From positions 2,092,971-2,156,970 of the forward strand of contig JANVCC010000025.1 of the NCBI GenBank assembly GCA_025345505.1: DNA of 64,000 bases, read 5' to 3'. Source of the DNA: Todiramphus chloris collaris. Taxonomy: Eukaryota > Chordata > Aves > Coraciiformes > Alcedinidae. Below are positions 47,692 through 61,366 of the stretch, piece after piece. The notes under the pieces were generated by a model. The model had not been told where the DNA came from, did no database searches, and saw only the letters and a list, made by a program, of their open reading frames with translations. Made by a program: the position numbers and the translations under genes. The first letter of the stretch is position 1; every line of letters starts with the position of its first letter.

Positions 47692-50600
47692 TATGCCAGA
47701 TTAATTTGATTTGCATTTTACACCCATTTAGCTCATTTTGTCTTTAAAGAGAAATTATTTAACATAAATCCAATATTAATGTTATTACTCAAAAGCCACT
47801 AACAAGATCCCTAAGGGCTATATAAACACACAAATATTAAACCAAAATTGTACCATATTGTACCACAATTTATTGATGAGAAAATCGACACTTACAAACG
47901 TCCCTCCAATTACAACACTAAAATAAAAAGCCAACTTCCAAAATGTTTTTAATATGTCTCCAACTGTCAGACGTAATTAGGGTCAGACACTTCTGAAAGA
48001 ATTGTTTTCAGCTGCAAAACTCTGATGCAAGAGAAAGGACATCCAGAGAACACAGCTCTTGTCAAGACACAAAGAAAAACAGAAGGGCAGGTGAGAACAT
48101 TGGAGTCTCAGACAACTTCTCATTTTATATTTTTGGAAAAATGTCTAAAATTACTTTTGTGCTCTGTACATTGCAGACAAAAAAATAAACTTCCTCATTT
48201 TAATCAATTTGATAAAAGCTGCCACATCTTTTCCATTCAGCTAGCTTTAGTTATGAGATCTTAAGTTTTTCCTCAAAAATCTGTCCTTCAAGTAGAGCAG
48301 TAGAACATTAGGATACCTGGTCTTGGAGTAGATAGGAAAACCAAACAAAAAGACACTTTTAAAGTATACCATGTATAGCCAGATTGTCTTACTCCGGAAT
48401 TGTTTCAACGTGCATCCCTCTCACCAACCATCTCCTAGTTATTTATTGAACAGTATGAAGATGCATTTTCCCCTTCCTTTTTATTTTGTAAGAGGCTCAG
48501 CTTCGCTATGCTTATAAAAAGCATTTTGTTCCCACAGCCACAATCTGAATGCTATGTTTTTGGAACTCCTAAGTAAGCAATACGATGGTGCTAGGCAAAA
48601 CAAATGGCAATTTGAAAAACATACTACCCCAGGCACGAGGGAACACTTCACTAAGGAATATCTACTATGTTTTCACCAAGTCCAGATGCAAGGTAATTTT
48701 TGTACATATTATTTAATTGTATCAGATGCAGAAGGAAACATCTGATGAGGTAAGAGAAATGACTTCAAAGATGGAGGGTTGACACTCAAAGCAAAACCAA
48801 ACTGAAACAGATGGGATTATTTAAAATAGTCCCACCATAAAAAGAAACAAAATACACACAACCCTAAACTCTTTCCTGCATTGTCTTCTGTAAAGCACCC
48901 AGACAAGAATGAGTTTCAAGTCTGTCCCACATAGTTTCTTCTATGTGAAGCAGGTAGCAATAAACACCAAGACAAGAGAAAGAGCTCTGGCCACAGTGGA
49001 AGAGCTGGCCAATTGAACGGTTTTGTTCAGCAGCTATTTGGAAAAAGGGAAACAAATTTATTTATGGCAAAGTGAAATTAATTCTTTTTCCTTCCTGGTT
49101 TTTTTATTTGTTTAATCCTTAGAAAATTGTGGGCTCAGGAAGAATGATCTAAGGTCCTTTGAAAGCTGAATGATAAGACCTTTGAGTTCATTTATACATT
49201 GCAATATATATGCTTTAAGAAAAAAGCATACTTCACACTGGTTTTGTCCACTTTTGCAATATATAGGCAATGGGAAGATTAAACTGGCGATGTGTCAGAG
49301 AAAGGTGAAATAGAAAACAGGGAACGCAAATCTCTTCATCTTCTAATGACAATAGAGCCAGGGGAGAGATTGGCAAGTTTATGTAATAGGATGAAGGCCA
49401 AAAGTCTTGTCCTGTTGAAATATGAGAAGTGATGGATGCAATTTCAGAGCTTTGGATGGCATTTGGGATTCCAGTCTGCAGGGCAGCTGAAACGTTCTGT
49501 ACCTGTTATTTGAATGTGTGATTTGCCTGAACATCCAGAGACATCAATATGCGCCACTGGTGCTCTGATATGACTCACAGGCTCTAACTGGCACACGCGG
49601 TACAGAACAAAAGGCAATCTCTTGATTGAAAGCAGACACAATTTAACAATAACAAACTAGGAAATCGGAATTTGCCTGAAAAGGGAACTCCTTATGAAAC
49701 CAAATGTAAAGCACCAAATCCAGCTTTTCCTTCCTTCTGGTTCTGTTAATTGTCTGAGCTCTCACAAAAAAAAAATCCCAAACCAAAACATCCAAACCCT
49801 AAAAACCCCCTTTCCTCCTGCTATACATTCTACAGAACAGTTTTGATGACACTTTTGCTTAAGAAACAGTCTCAGTACACAGTGACTGCAACTCTAACAG
49901 CCTTTTTTTTTTCTTTCCCATTAGCATGCCCTGAGTAATAACAACAGTCAAATGAGTGACAGCAACATGATTCCTTAAATTACGTTGGGGTGTGAAGAGA
50001 AGAAAGTCCATTATGAACAAGTTCTACAGTTTAGCCTTAGAGCTTAGAGACTCTCTTAGAGAGAGTATTAGGAAGAAGAAAGAAGTGGTAAGAAAGAAGT
50101 AAAATACAATAAATGGTCAAATCATTTGCAAGCTTTTGTGAGGTACATTTCCAAAGGAAAAATTATGACTATACAAGCTTTGTATAACCTTTGGGGTGGA
50201 AATTTTAAAGCTAACAGAAATCATCCACGCTCTTTGGGAGCGCAAAACAACTCTTTTGCATCAGGAGATCTACACATTTGAAATTACTCATCCTTTTACA
50301 TTGTTTTGGATACTTGTTTTAAAATAAGAAATATGTAATACTGAGATTCATAGCTGGTGTTTCTGGTGGGGGGGTTGTTGATTTTTCTCCGCTAACAGTT
50401 GTTCAGATGTTAACAAGGAAACTCTTTCTAAATGCATACGCCACTAGACAGGCTTTCATAAGATACTAGATTCTCAAAAAGCACCTTCAATCATAACATG
50501 ATTGACAAATACTTCGTATTTCCTCCTCCGAGACAAAAGGGCAGCTACAAATGTTAAACTGGTTTAAATCAGTATTTATGCACAGGTCAACACACCTCCT

Positions 50601-51336
50601 TTAAACCTCTGATATTTTCCTGTCCCTACCCAGCACCTTGTAAACAAAAAGAATATTTAAAACGAATTCAGAAGTGGGTTTTGTGTCTCATTCTAGATTT
50701 CATACAACAATCAGTACAATGCCTTCCTGAATTAAAACACATATTTAGTAGACATATAGATGAAATACTTCTATGCTGTGGAATGTTTTTTTAAAACTTG
50801 CCTCCCTTCCTGTAATTTATTTGTCCTTCATATTAAATCATAATGTAAATATTTTGTAGCATCTAGGATAAGACAACTAATCTTTTTCCTGTATTACAGA
50901 TAGAGGTCAATTGGTCAAAATTTGTATGCACCATTTCCACTGCCTTTTCCTCACCTGTCCCACCAAAGCTTGTGATTACAAGCCTTTGGATGCAATTAAA
51001 CCATCTTCCTAGAAAACTGCCACTCTGTGTTCCACCTGCAAATGCACTCAGCATGTAAAACAATGAAGTAGAAAAGGGAAAATAAAACCAAACCTGCTCA
51101 GTAGAGTCTGGAGGAAATATTCATACCCCCAAGAATGTTATCCTGAAAGTCACTTTAAGGACAAGCCCCAAAATTTAGCAAAATAAATACAGAGAAAGGC
51201 CAGAAGACATTTAGATGCAAAAAAAAAGACACACTGAACTCCTACATTCTACTTTGATGCCTTTTCCCCATGTGTGAGGACATCATCTGATGAGGAAAGG
51301 CAACATCTTTTCTATAACCCAAGATAGACACATGTT

Positions 51337-51360
51337 GGGGAGGGGGGGGGGAGTGGGTGG
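51337..51360 (+). repeat. G-rich tract with quadruplex potential
   Basis: G4-A-G10-AGTGGGTGG gives four or more G-triplets with short loops, which fits a G-quadruplex pattern on the plus strand (the CLSTN2 template strand). Confidence 0.85.
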
Positions 51361-52950
51361 AAAGCAGCATGTGTACAAGGAATACAGTACAATAGTATTT
51401 CCAAAATTCAGATGGTTTCTGACTTAAAATACTTAGAAAATGTCACTGATCCAAGAATAACACATTATAAAAGAACTATGAAAGAAAAGAAGTGAATATT
51501 AAAAACTAACTACTGACAGTACTGCAGAGTCAATATTGTCTGCTTGATTTAATTGTTAATTTCCAAGCTTTAGGAAGTTAAAACCTGAGATAGCAAATTC
51601 TAAGGGTTAAGAATTGCTTTATGAATGCAAATGTTTTCTTTCTTTCTTTCTGTTTTTTAAACAGCATAATGGATCTCTTTTCCATTTAAATGTTCTTACA
51701 GTGTGTTCTCTCATCTTTAGCTTAAAGAGGTTGTTGATTCCAGTAAAATTGGCAGAAAATTTAGGCTTTCTTACCACTTTTTTCATCCCTAAGTGCTTTC
51801 ATCTGCTAACTTCAATGATCTTCAGCTCAGCCTGTTGGAAACCTAAGTGTCAAAGACCTTTGCTAAAAACCCAGCCCAACTGAGGATGCTTAGGAAACCT
51901 TTTAAACATATGCATGAAATCCCATTAACTTCTGTAGAATAAGAAAGAGTGACTCTCCTGCCTTATACACAGGCTGCAATAAAAGTGACAAGTCCTTATC
52001 TTGTACAGCAAAGAAAGAGAATGCTTCTAATGCCCCATTAGGAGGAGGATACTGAAGAAGAATCCTAATGACGCATGCGACATCACTGACATCTGCAGTA
52101 CACGATCACCATGGCTGCAAAATCCTCCTCCCCAGATCAGTTGGCAGTCCACTCCTCCTTTGGGGTGACAGGTAAAGGTCACAGAAAGTCTTGTAGGGTC
52201 AGGAAGGGCCAGAGTTCTAGCTCATCGCTTCAGGTATTTCAGAGAAAAAGGCTCCTAAAAAATAGAGTATGTCCATTGTTCAAATCCTGTGGCTTTTTCT
52301 CTGGATAATTTTAACAGCCCTGAGCTTTGGATCAAGAGGTAGAAACTTCAAAGGTGAAGAGGGAGACGTCAGAAGATAATTTTGATTCACAGATGTGGCA
52401 TGTGCCATGTTCACTCTTATACGATCAAGCTAGAGGTGTTCAAAACTTACATCCTTAACTGAAATTTGCTAGTCTCCAGTAACTCTAGCTACTGATAACT
52501 GGACTATTTTAATGACTGTGTTTTCAATAAGCAAGTTTTTGTTCACACAGTTCATATATGTGACTGTACAGTGCACACATAACTTTATAACATGGCAGAC
52601 CTTAATGCCTTCAAAATACGACCAGAGATGGAAACCTTGGATATCCTGCATTGCCTGCTCCATAAGTGGCTGGGTCTAGAAACAAAAAAATAGGAACAAA
52701 TACCTAAAATCTCAGAGTCGCAGCTAAGAACAAAACGTTCAAGAGGTAGGGCTTAGGTCACTCAAGAAATAAGGATTAGGAGTTTGAAGGCTTCCTCTGG
52801 AAGGCAGAGAAAACAAGGCTACATATAAATTCATTTTGAAGGAAAAGAAAGCAAGCTAGAAGTGGAAGCTAAAAATTGCCTAGAAAATAGAAGTAAATAA
52901 ATGTTTGCATTTTACAGGATTTTACAGGATTAGATCTTACTCAGCATTGC

Positions 52951-52970
52951 GGGGGGGGGGGGGGGGGGGG
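52951..52970 (+). repeat. 20-base G run
   Basis: Twenty uninterrupted G bases, preceded by a direct duplication of the 10-mer TTTACAGGAT (52911-52930). It is the longest G homopolymer in the window; the true length may be uncertain. Confidence 0.9.
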
Positions 52971-55900
52971 CAGGGACTAAGTCTCTCTATCATCAGAAAA
53001 CAGGATGCTTCCCTACATAGAAAAGAACCTGTAAACTTTCCTGAAACTTTCACATCTAAAATACATTTTATACATTTTGTCAAAGACAAATTGTAAAATC
53101 AACATTTATTCTACCGCCCCACATGCTGAGCTCTCCACGTCATTGCCTGAATTACTGAAACACCAATAGTTGTGTTCTGGCTTTACTTTTAGATAGAGAG
53201 TTTCAAATCATAATGCTTTATGTGCTTCTACATAAAATAATAATGAGAAATTCCTTTCTCAATTAAGACAATGTGAATTTTGACACTAAGTTCAGTTAAG
53301 GCAGACTTTATATAATATGTGATTATGAGACATGAACTCTCTGGAGAATATTTTGACTAAAGAACACATTACAAGCAGTGCATCTTAGCAACATTAAATT
53401 ACTCAGTGGAGATCCTACAGAGAAGCTGGCATTGGTTTGATCTCACTGCACAACAAAACCCTATTTTGTGCAAAACAGACTACACAAGAAAGCCTTCTGC
53501 AATAAGCTCATTTTCTGACCCCCAAGAGAAGGCCTTTCAATAATGACAATTCCCACTAGCAAAATTTATTCTTACGTTAAGAAAAGGGGAAAATTTGAGG
53601 AGGAGGACTGCTTTGTTAGCAGCTCATTCTTATTACAAGCTTATTTGACCACAAGCATCAAGTGCCTTGTCTAACAGACTTGATAATGTTAGGTAGGAAT
53701 CTATTTGTGATTTCTAAAATAACATCACATACTATGGATTTATGTTATGCTTCCAAGTTTATGTAGCTCTATAATATATGCTTGATTCTCTTGTAAAAAT
53801 GCAGGGGGTTGAGTGGAGAAAGATATTATTTTTAACACTGAATCAATATTAAATATTTAACAGGAACTTACTGAAGTTTTGGTCAACTCAAACCTGTACT
53901 GTTCAGGAAAATCAGCCTAGCTACAAATTTCATACAACTCTACTCAAAATATTGATATGTAAAACCTTTAGCAGCATTTTTACTTTTGACTCTTATGTCT
54001 GAAAAGCACAGTTTGAATTTATATATGCATATAAAAATAAAGCTTTACACTGTGCCTCATTGTTACCTTTTAGGTAATGGACCACCTAATTGTCCTCTCC
54101 GAGCCTTAAACTGTCTCTAAGCTTACAAGTCAGTTTTATTAGAACAAAAGAGATTTCATCTCCTTCTTTAAGATGCCCAGTCTTTATAAGTTTATCTATT
54201 GACATTTCTCATAATAAATAGGCTACAGAGAATGCAAAACTGAATTCTGAACTACCACAGTGTATCTCCATCAACGTTCAGCCCAGGAAGTTGCCCGTGT
54301 ACTATATATTAAAGGAATAAAAGTGGAATTAGATGATGAGTCTGTCCCACAACTAGCCATGGAAACTTCAAAAGCATACATCTGATTAAGTTCTCATACA
54401 CAAAAGTCTACACAGTTAAAAATCTTGGGGAAAGTGTTTAATAGCATAAAAATGTTTTCATTCATGTCACAAGAACAGAAACAAACAAGGCTGTGTTTTC
54501 CTATGTATTTAATTGTACTGAGATGACCACTTCATTTATCTTGCTAACCAATGGTGACATTTAATTCAACACAAATTTCTTATGAGCTGCCTCGCTCTCA
54601 TTTAAAAATAGACAAAAGTGAGAGATTCACAATATTTAACCCCTCCAGAATTTCATTTAACTTTCTTTAATATTTAATAACCCCATGTTCACTATCTGAG
54701 GCTGCCCTGTTCCAACACGCTTCAGCTTCTTTTTTTGTTTGGACTGAAAGATGCTCAGAACATGAAGTTATTTTTCCATTATGAGCATTTACACTTTGAC
54801 ACTTTAAATAAACCTGATTTCAGCCCTTATTCCTTAAATAAACAATGAGGGAGTGTCCTCTGAAAGAGTTCTGTCAGATGATACTGTCTAAACAGGCATT
54901 CCAGCACTGTTGTTTCATGGTCTGGATATCAATATCTTGTAAATAAATCCAGATATTTAAAGCAATACTGAGGAACATACAGATCACTAGTAATCACTTC
55001 TATCCAGACAGAGTGTTGCCATAGGAAACAAAAAGAAGAATTCACTGATTATGCAGAAAAGCAAGAGTAATCCCCTAATAGCACCAAAGATAGACCTCAT
55101 TGAGGAGTTATAGATCTGCAGGGTGCCCTGCTTAACTAAAGAACAAATTTGCATGTATAATACCTCTCTGATGGCCTGAAATATTAAAAACAGGGAAATC
55201 CAATTGCTGTCATTTCTTCCTGTGAATGGTCTCAATTATGACATCTCTAAAACGAACATTGTAACTATCACAGAACAGCAGACATTTTAACATTTGCTGA
55301 GCAGATTCTGCAAAGGTAATGGTTTTTTCAGCACTTCATCATTCAGGTTAACAAGAGGATTTCTTTGTAAATAGTAACCTAAGTTTGAGTTTTAAAAATG
55401 GAGATTTAAGTAACAGGTTTTATGCAAGTATGTCTCCAGAACTTCAGCAATACTCTGCAGTGTAGAACAGTATTTTGAAAAATTCAAAGTTAAAACCACT
55501 ATCAGATTAGGAGGCTAAAATAAATGAAGAAAAAAAATCCTAAGAAACTGTAACCTTTATAAAATTTTGTGCCACAGTTTTGATAACACTCAAGAGTCTG
55601 TGGCATGAAAAAGTTAATCTCACTGAATTCCCATGCTTCTATACACAAACCTTTGCTTTTGGAAATCTTGGGAGATGAGCTAAATCCTAATACCATGGAT
55701 TTTAAAAGAGCATATAGTTGTTATTTTTTAAATAACAGAAAGTACATATTTTCATTTTTTGTTCAAAATTACAGATTTCCATACAGCAGATGCTGATGCA
55801 TATACCAGTAGAGAGAGCCTGATTAGGTAAAGAACAGATATTGCTTCAAATTACCTGTGCTTTACTTAAGCCAGAGAGATGGGACCCCAGGCTATCTTGA

Positions 55901-58900
55901 AAGAGGCTTGTGATCTTTTCCTTTATTATGGCCACCATGCTTTCCAAATTAGCCATGTTCTTTCTGAAATAGTGACTGCATTATCAGAAAGAGATGCTTT
56001 ATTCCCTGATGAAACCCAAGAAACTCAGATAGCGTAGAGAAGAGGGGAAAAGTGCAGGAAGAGTGCAAGAAACCAAGATGCTGATAAATTCTAGACATTT
56101 ATGGGAGCAAACACTTGAGAAGCTGAAAGGAAAATGGACAGATGTAACCATGCACAGAAAAATAAAGGTTGGGAGCCACGAGGAAACTTTATAGCATGTA
56201 TCCTCTGGATGTCTTGTACCATTTCAGGATTATGGTTAAAGCAAAAATGGATTCCACATGTCAGAATCACTGTAACATTGCAAGATGTGCACTTGTACGG
56301 TGGTACACATCGATTACATACAAATCACAGTTCCATATTAGGACATATCGTTTAACAGTCCCGTACCAAAATCCACAGATTAAACAATTAATTGTACAAA
56401 TAACTAGCAATAGTGTAGACAGAACTTCACTGCAGAGGAGCACAGAATAAAATCCATTTGCATGCATTTTGGCATTTTGTGTCCAGATGTCTCTTAAATT
56501 GAGATATACCTCAAAAAAATATATTAACTGATTGTCCAGCCTCACTCCAAAACTCTTCCCAGAATATGCATTAAAGTATTGGCAGTTATTATATGATCTT
56601 ACACACCAATAAAATAATGATTACATAACTTCTGCTACCACGAATTCACAATGCAGATGGCATTGATGGTGTTGTCTGTCTCAATCACAGCAGAAAGCAT
56701 GAGTGTAGTAAATAACACACAGGAAGGATATAAAGGGAGTGTCTTCTAGTTTGGTATCACTACGGTGGGGCTGTATCCATCATGGTCATTTGTTATAGAT
56801 TGTCTATTTTCTCCTAAACAGCAGTTTTTTGGGACAGGGTCCAGCTTTTCCCTTTTATACACTGTCTTTTATTAGTTTGTGGTCCTTGACTGAAGCTTCT
56901 ACACACTTCAAAGAAAATAATAATCTGTCTCCTCAAAAAAATCAATAGGCATGTGGGTGTTCCAGAAATTCTAACAGTCAAGACCTATGTGTTTCAGCTA
57001 TCCAATAGAGAACACACATATATACATGGGCTATAAAATCCCTATGTCAAGCATAAAGACATCCTACTTTTCATAACAATACTGCATTTTCCAGCCATAT
57101 TCTATCTACACTAACAATTTTTTCTAGTGCATTTATTTTCTTTTAAAAGTAGACCTAGGAACTCCTGGAAATAGACATTTCTAAGCATTGAGACTGTTTC
57201 TGATTATAAGCAGTTCTGACTTTATAGCACAATGTTTAATTTAATTATCTTTTATGCTCCTCCTCATTATCAATGCAGCCTTTTTTTTCCACAGGCAATC
57301 TTTTTTCTTTCAGTACATTTTCTACAGATTTAAACATAAAAGTTATCACTCAGCCTTCTTGAATGGTTTATTTCCCTCAAAACCCTTTCACCCATCTCTT
57401 ATGCATTTCAATCTGAAAATTGTCTCTTATTATTCTTTTTCTTCTTCCCCTTCAACATACTCAGAATGTCTCCTGATTTCTAGATGATTTGAAACACATC
57501 AGTGTATTTACATAGAAATTAGGTTGCCAACAGCCTAGTTTTAAAATACAATGGATATATTAGCAAATACTTCCTCCTTGTATCCACATTTATGTATATC
57601 AATAATAAATTTTGAAAGCAGTTGGTGCTTAGAGTGAAAATGTGACAGAATTTGCCTGTATTAGGAATTAGAATTACTAAGCACTGAGCCCTGTTCCAGT
57701 CAGAGCGGGACCATGACACTGCACCAAAAAATAACAAGTTCATGTCCCCACATGGCTCCAACCACAGCACCAAGAGGCTTTTTAGTTCTCAGCCTCTTTA
57801 GGGATGACAGCAATCTATCAACTTCCACAATAATTTAGGACAGCTTTGCAGCAGCACTCCAAGTAACCTCCCTGTACGACTGTCCCTCTCACTTTAGCCT
57901 GATCATATACAAGAGCGAGGAAGGAGAATCCCAACACAGGAAATCAATCTAGAGATCGCTTGAATGTATAGGTTCCCTTTTCTTCCTCCCTGTGTTATTC
58001 AACATAACTGAAGCCAGTCTTCTGGGCTCTGTGGAGCCTTTCAGATACAAACACAGCTGTAACTTAGTTTCTTTGGGGGGTTTTCCTCCTTGGGAAATGA
58101 TCAGTTCCTGTCTTACATTTCTGCCCTACTCAGATAATACCAGAATGCTTTTAGACTTGTGGCACGCTGCACAGGGGACCTCATAGTAAAGAAAAAACTA
58201 GAGCAAGACAGACCAATCTTCATGACTTCATCAAACCACATGGTAAAACCTTCTCATCATTAAAAACCCACAGAATATCTGCAACTGGGTCACAGATGGG
58301 TGATGACAAAGCCCGCAGGTTCTTTTTCTCTGGTGTGGGATGGAATGTTTCACTCACATGGCAACCGAGTGACATCTGCTACAGTGATTCCTACTTTGCA
58401 CTTCTTCCCAACAACAGGCGTGGAGAAAGCCACCTCCTCCTTTCCTAGCACAGCCCTGCTGCTTGGCAGAGGACACATGTCCTCTGGGAACAGGAGTCCC
58501 CTGACCTCCATGGAAGTCATATGTGGCCCATGAGTTATATACTGTGTTACAGGCTATGAGGACTACCAAGCAGACGAACAAGAGTAAAATACAAGTGGTT
58601 AGACAAACGACACACAGCACCACAATCCTTTGTATTCATGTTGTTCAGAAGTTGAGAACATAGCTGTATTTCTCCACGAAAACCAAAATACACATCTCAG
58701 AGAAAATATCTAATTTTGAGAAACCCTGAACAACTGGATGCAATCAATCCTTATTTCCTCTAAAGAAGATATTAAAAAATACTGGAGTAATGAATTGCTC
58801 AAACAGCCTGACATGAGTGCTTACATAAGATATTCTCTTTATTTTTATAAATTCATTCAGCATTCATTTCTACCTGCCTAATCTTAAAAACAGCTAAGCT

Positions 58901-59548
58901 TCAATTAATCACTTATTCGTATTCCTTCATAATTACACAGATCATTTCTTAATTACTGCTACCTGCTGTAAAGAGAGCTTTCAGGGCTTTGGCCAGTGTA
59001 GAAAAACTTGTCTGTCAAATGGAAATAAAAAGAAATTGCAAATTCTACAGTTTGGCTTTTTTGAGTTAATTGGTTCTCTCATATCTAAGAACCAAATACT
59101 CTTTTTCCCAGCTTAACAACTTTCTCCTCAATTATCAGCTTCTTCCATGAATTGTTAATAAGTAAGATTGATTATGACCCATGACATACCAGCTTTTGTC
59201 CTACAACGTTGCAGATGGGACACATTTTATTGCAAAATTCATTTCATGCTTTTTATTGCAAAAGGTATGGAACAATGAATGATAATTATATATTTTACAG
59301 TTCATTCACTTCAAACTGATCATTTGATATTCATTACTCCAGTGACAGACACGTCCTGTCAGTTTTACCCCTCATTATGCACATATTTGCATTCAAGCAA
59401 GCCACAGAATTTTGAAAGGAGATTTCAGCCAAGTTTCCAGTTTAAAAAAAAACCCAAACCAATAATTTAAAAAGAAAAAATAAAGGTGGCTTGAGGGTCT
59501 GCTGTCAAAGTAACAGTTGACTAAAATCACATTTGTGATATTTCTTAC

Positions 59549-59570
59549 AACCTAGTTAAAAAACTAGGTT
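59549..59570. repeat. Short perfect hairpin
   Basis: Nine-bp arms AACCTAGTT and AACTAGGTT are exact complements around AAAA. It is not followed by a T run on either strand and no RNA gene is recognised. Confidence 0.7.
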
Positions 59571-60399
59571 TGGGCATAAAAATATACAACCCTATAAACC
59601 ACTTCTGAAAGATGAAGAAAAGGTTAAAGCTTCTGGACATATCTTCAAGAAATAAACTTTGACTTCAATTTTCTCCAATATCTCAGATCTTACAGATTTC
59701 ACAACACAGAAATCATTATTTTTGGTATTTCAAAAAGTTGCTCTGGTGGCAGCCAATGATTACTTGAAATGGCGAGTAACAAAGCAGGAATTTTTCGTGT
59801 AGGCTTCCTACAGAAACACCTCCTGACAGTTTCTACATATCAATTTCAAGTAAGAGCTCTCTGGACACTCTTCTTCCGAGGCTCCTTTCCTCAGAAATAA
59901 TTACTGATAATCAGAATCGTTCATCCATTGATTTCATGTTCAGTGATATATTTAAAGGACACGTTGCCCTCAGAAAATCTGAGTTGCTAATAGAAAAGTT
60001 GTCTGATCTTCTTGCTTTTAACACCCTCAAGAACAGATTGATACCATGTTAAACATAAAATACATGGCACAAGTGAGTACAATTCAAAGCCAAGCGCAGA
60101 TAAAAGGCCATACCAGAAAAGAGATCTCAGTACAAACCAATAGAGGATAAAATGAAGCCTTGTGATAAGCACAGTTGAACTGTATCAATGAATGAGCATA
60201 CATCCTGGGTAACAATAACAGGGAAACAATTACAACAATCTGTTAATTTACTGGCCTTGTAAGAACCCTCCCTATTAGTTTATGCAGAACAGGCAGGATA
60301 TGGCAAATCTAAAATGGTAGGCACCTACCACCAGATCATGCAGGCTTTCCCAACAGGAGTCAAGGCATCTATGGAACAAATAAGTTGGAATGTAGAAGA

Positions 60400-60428
60400 A
60401 ACTGCCTGCAGCTACAGAAATGCAGAAA
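60400..60428 (+). repeat. Diverged direct repeat, copy 1
   Basis: Twenty-nine bp (starting AACTGCCTGCAGC, ending AAATGCAGAAA) match 60932-60960 at 26 of 29 positions, in the same orientation. Flanks do not align clearly. Confidence 0.7.
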
Positions 60429-60931
60429 CACCACCATACCATAAACTGTAAAGCACCAAAAGATGTATTTTTCAGGGGTCAACACTGATGGTTGTTTGTT
60501 GTCCAGTTTGAAAAGGCTGTGTCTTAAAAGGTAACAAAGAAGGATGAAAGCCACAGTTATATTTATTTATTTTCCTTTTGCAAATAAACAGAAGTCCGAA
60601 AGACCTCACTCTACATGTACTATCTCCTGTGCAAAGGCAGAAAGGTCTGAATATGTCATGTCCTTGGCTGAAGTATACAACATTTACAAGTTTTATCTGG
60701 ACTAGAAACATACTTGTAACTCTCCAGAGTCTCTCGTGGATTGAAAAAAACCCCACAAAACCTGAAACACATTTAAATCAAGTTTTTGCTGATGTTGAAA
60801 CTTCATTCATTCAAGATCCATGCACAGTAACTTGACAGTAACATTAAAAATACAAAAACTGTCATATATAAAAGTATAACAAGAAACAGCAGAGTTAACT
60901 GAATGTTCACATCAAGCTTGGGAGCCCAGGA

Positions 60932-60960
60932 AAGTGCCTGCAGGTACATAAATGCAGAAA
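60932..60960 (+). repeat. Diverged direct repeat, copy 2
   Basis: Same-orientation partner of 60400-60428, 532 bp away (starting AAGTGCCTGCAGG, ending AAATGCAGAAA). It may be a relic of a local duplication or of an unrecognised dispersed repeat. Confidence 0.7.
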
Positions 60961-61089
60961 TGATACCACATCATCATGTAAACACACATTTAACAAGGCT
61001 GATGCAGGGATCAGGCAATTGGCTGCGTTTATGTCAGCACATCTTCAACACTGTTCATCAACCTTTACTGTTATAGCACAGATGAAGGG

Positions 61090-61240
61090 AAAAAAAAAAC
61101 CAAACACCACCAATAAAAAAAAAAAAAACAAAAAAACCCCAAAAAACCCCAAAACAAACCAGAACAAACCAAAACAGAAAAGCAAAACCAACAAAACAAC
61201 AATAACAGCTAAAATCAAACAAAACAACAATAAAGAAAAA
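61090..61240 (+). repeat. A-rich / (AAAAC)-like low-complexity block
   Basis: About 150 bp holds A runs of 10 and 14, AAAAAACCCC units and degenerate CAAAAC and CAACAA units. Several overlapping open frames on both strands here (K/N/T-rich or F/V/L-rich) come from composition alone. Confidence 0.92.
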
Positions 61241-61351
61241 GGAATGCAATTTAAGGTAATCCATGTTTCCTAAACCAGAGTGGAAAATGTCACCCATACT
61301 TTTCCCCTAGGAAATAAGACTAAATAAGAAAAAAATATTGTTAGCTTTAGG

Positions 61352-61366
61352 AAAAAAAAAAAAAAA
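61352..61366 (+). repeat. 15-base A run
   Basis: Uninterrupted A homopolymer. Confidence 0.85.

Noticed and set aside
61019-61297. Overlapping K/N-rich and F/V-rich frames on both strands
   Set aside because: They come from the A-rich low-complexity block.
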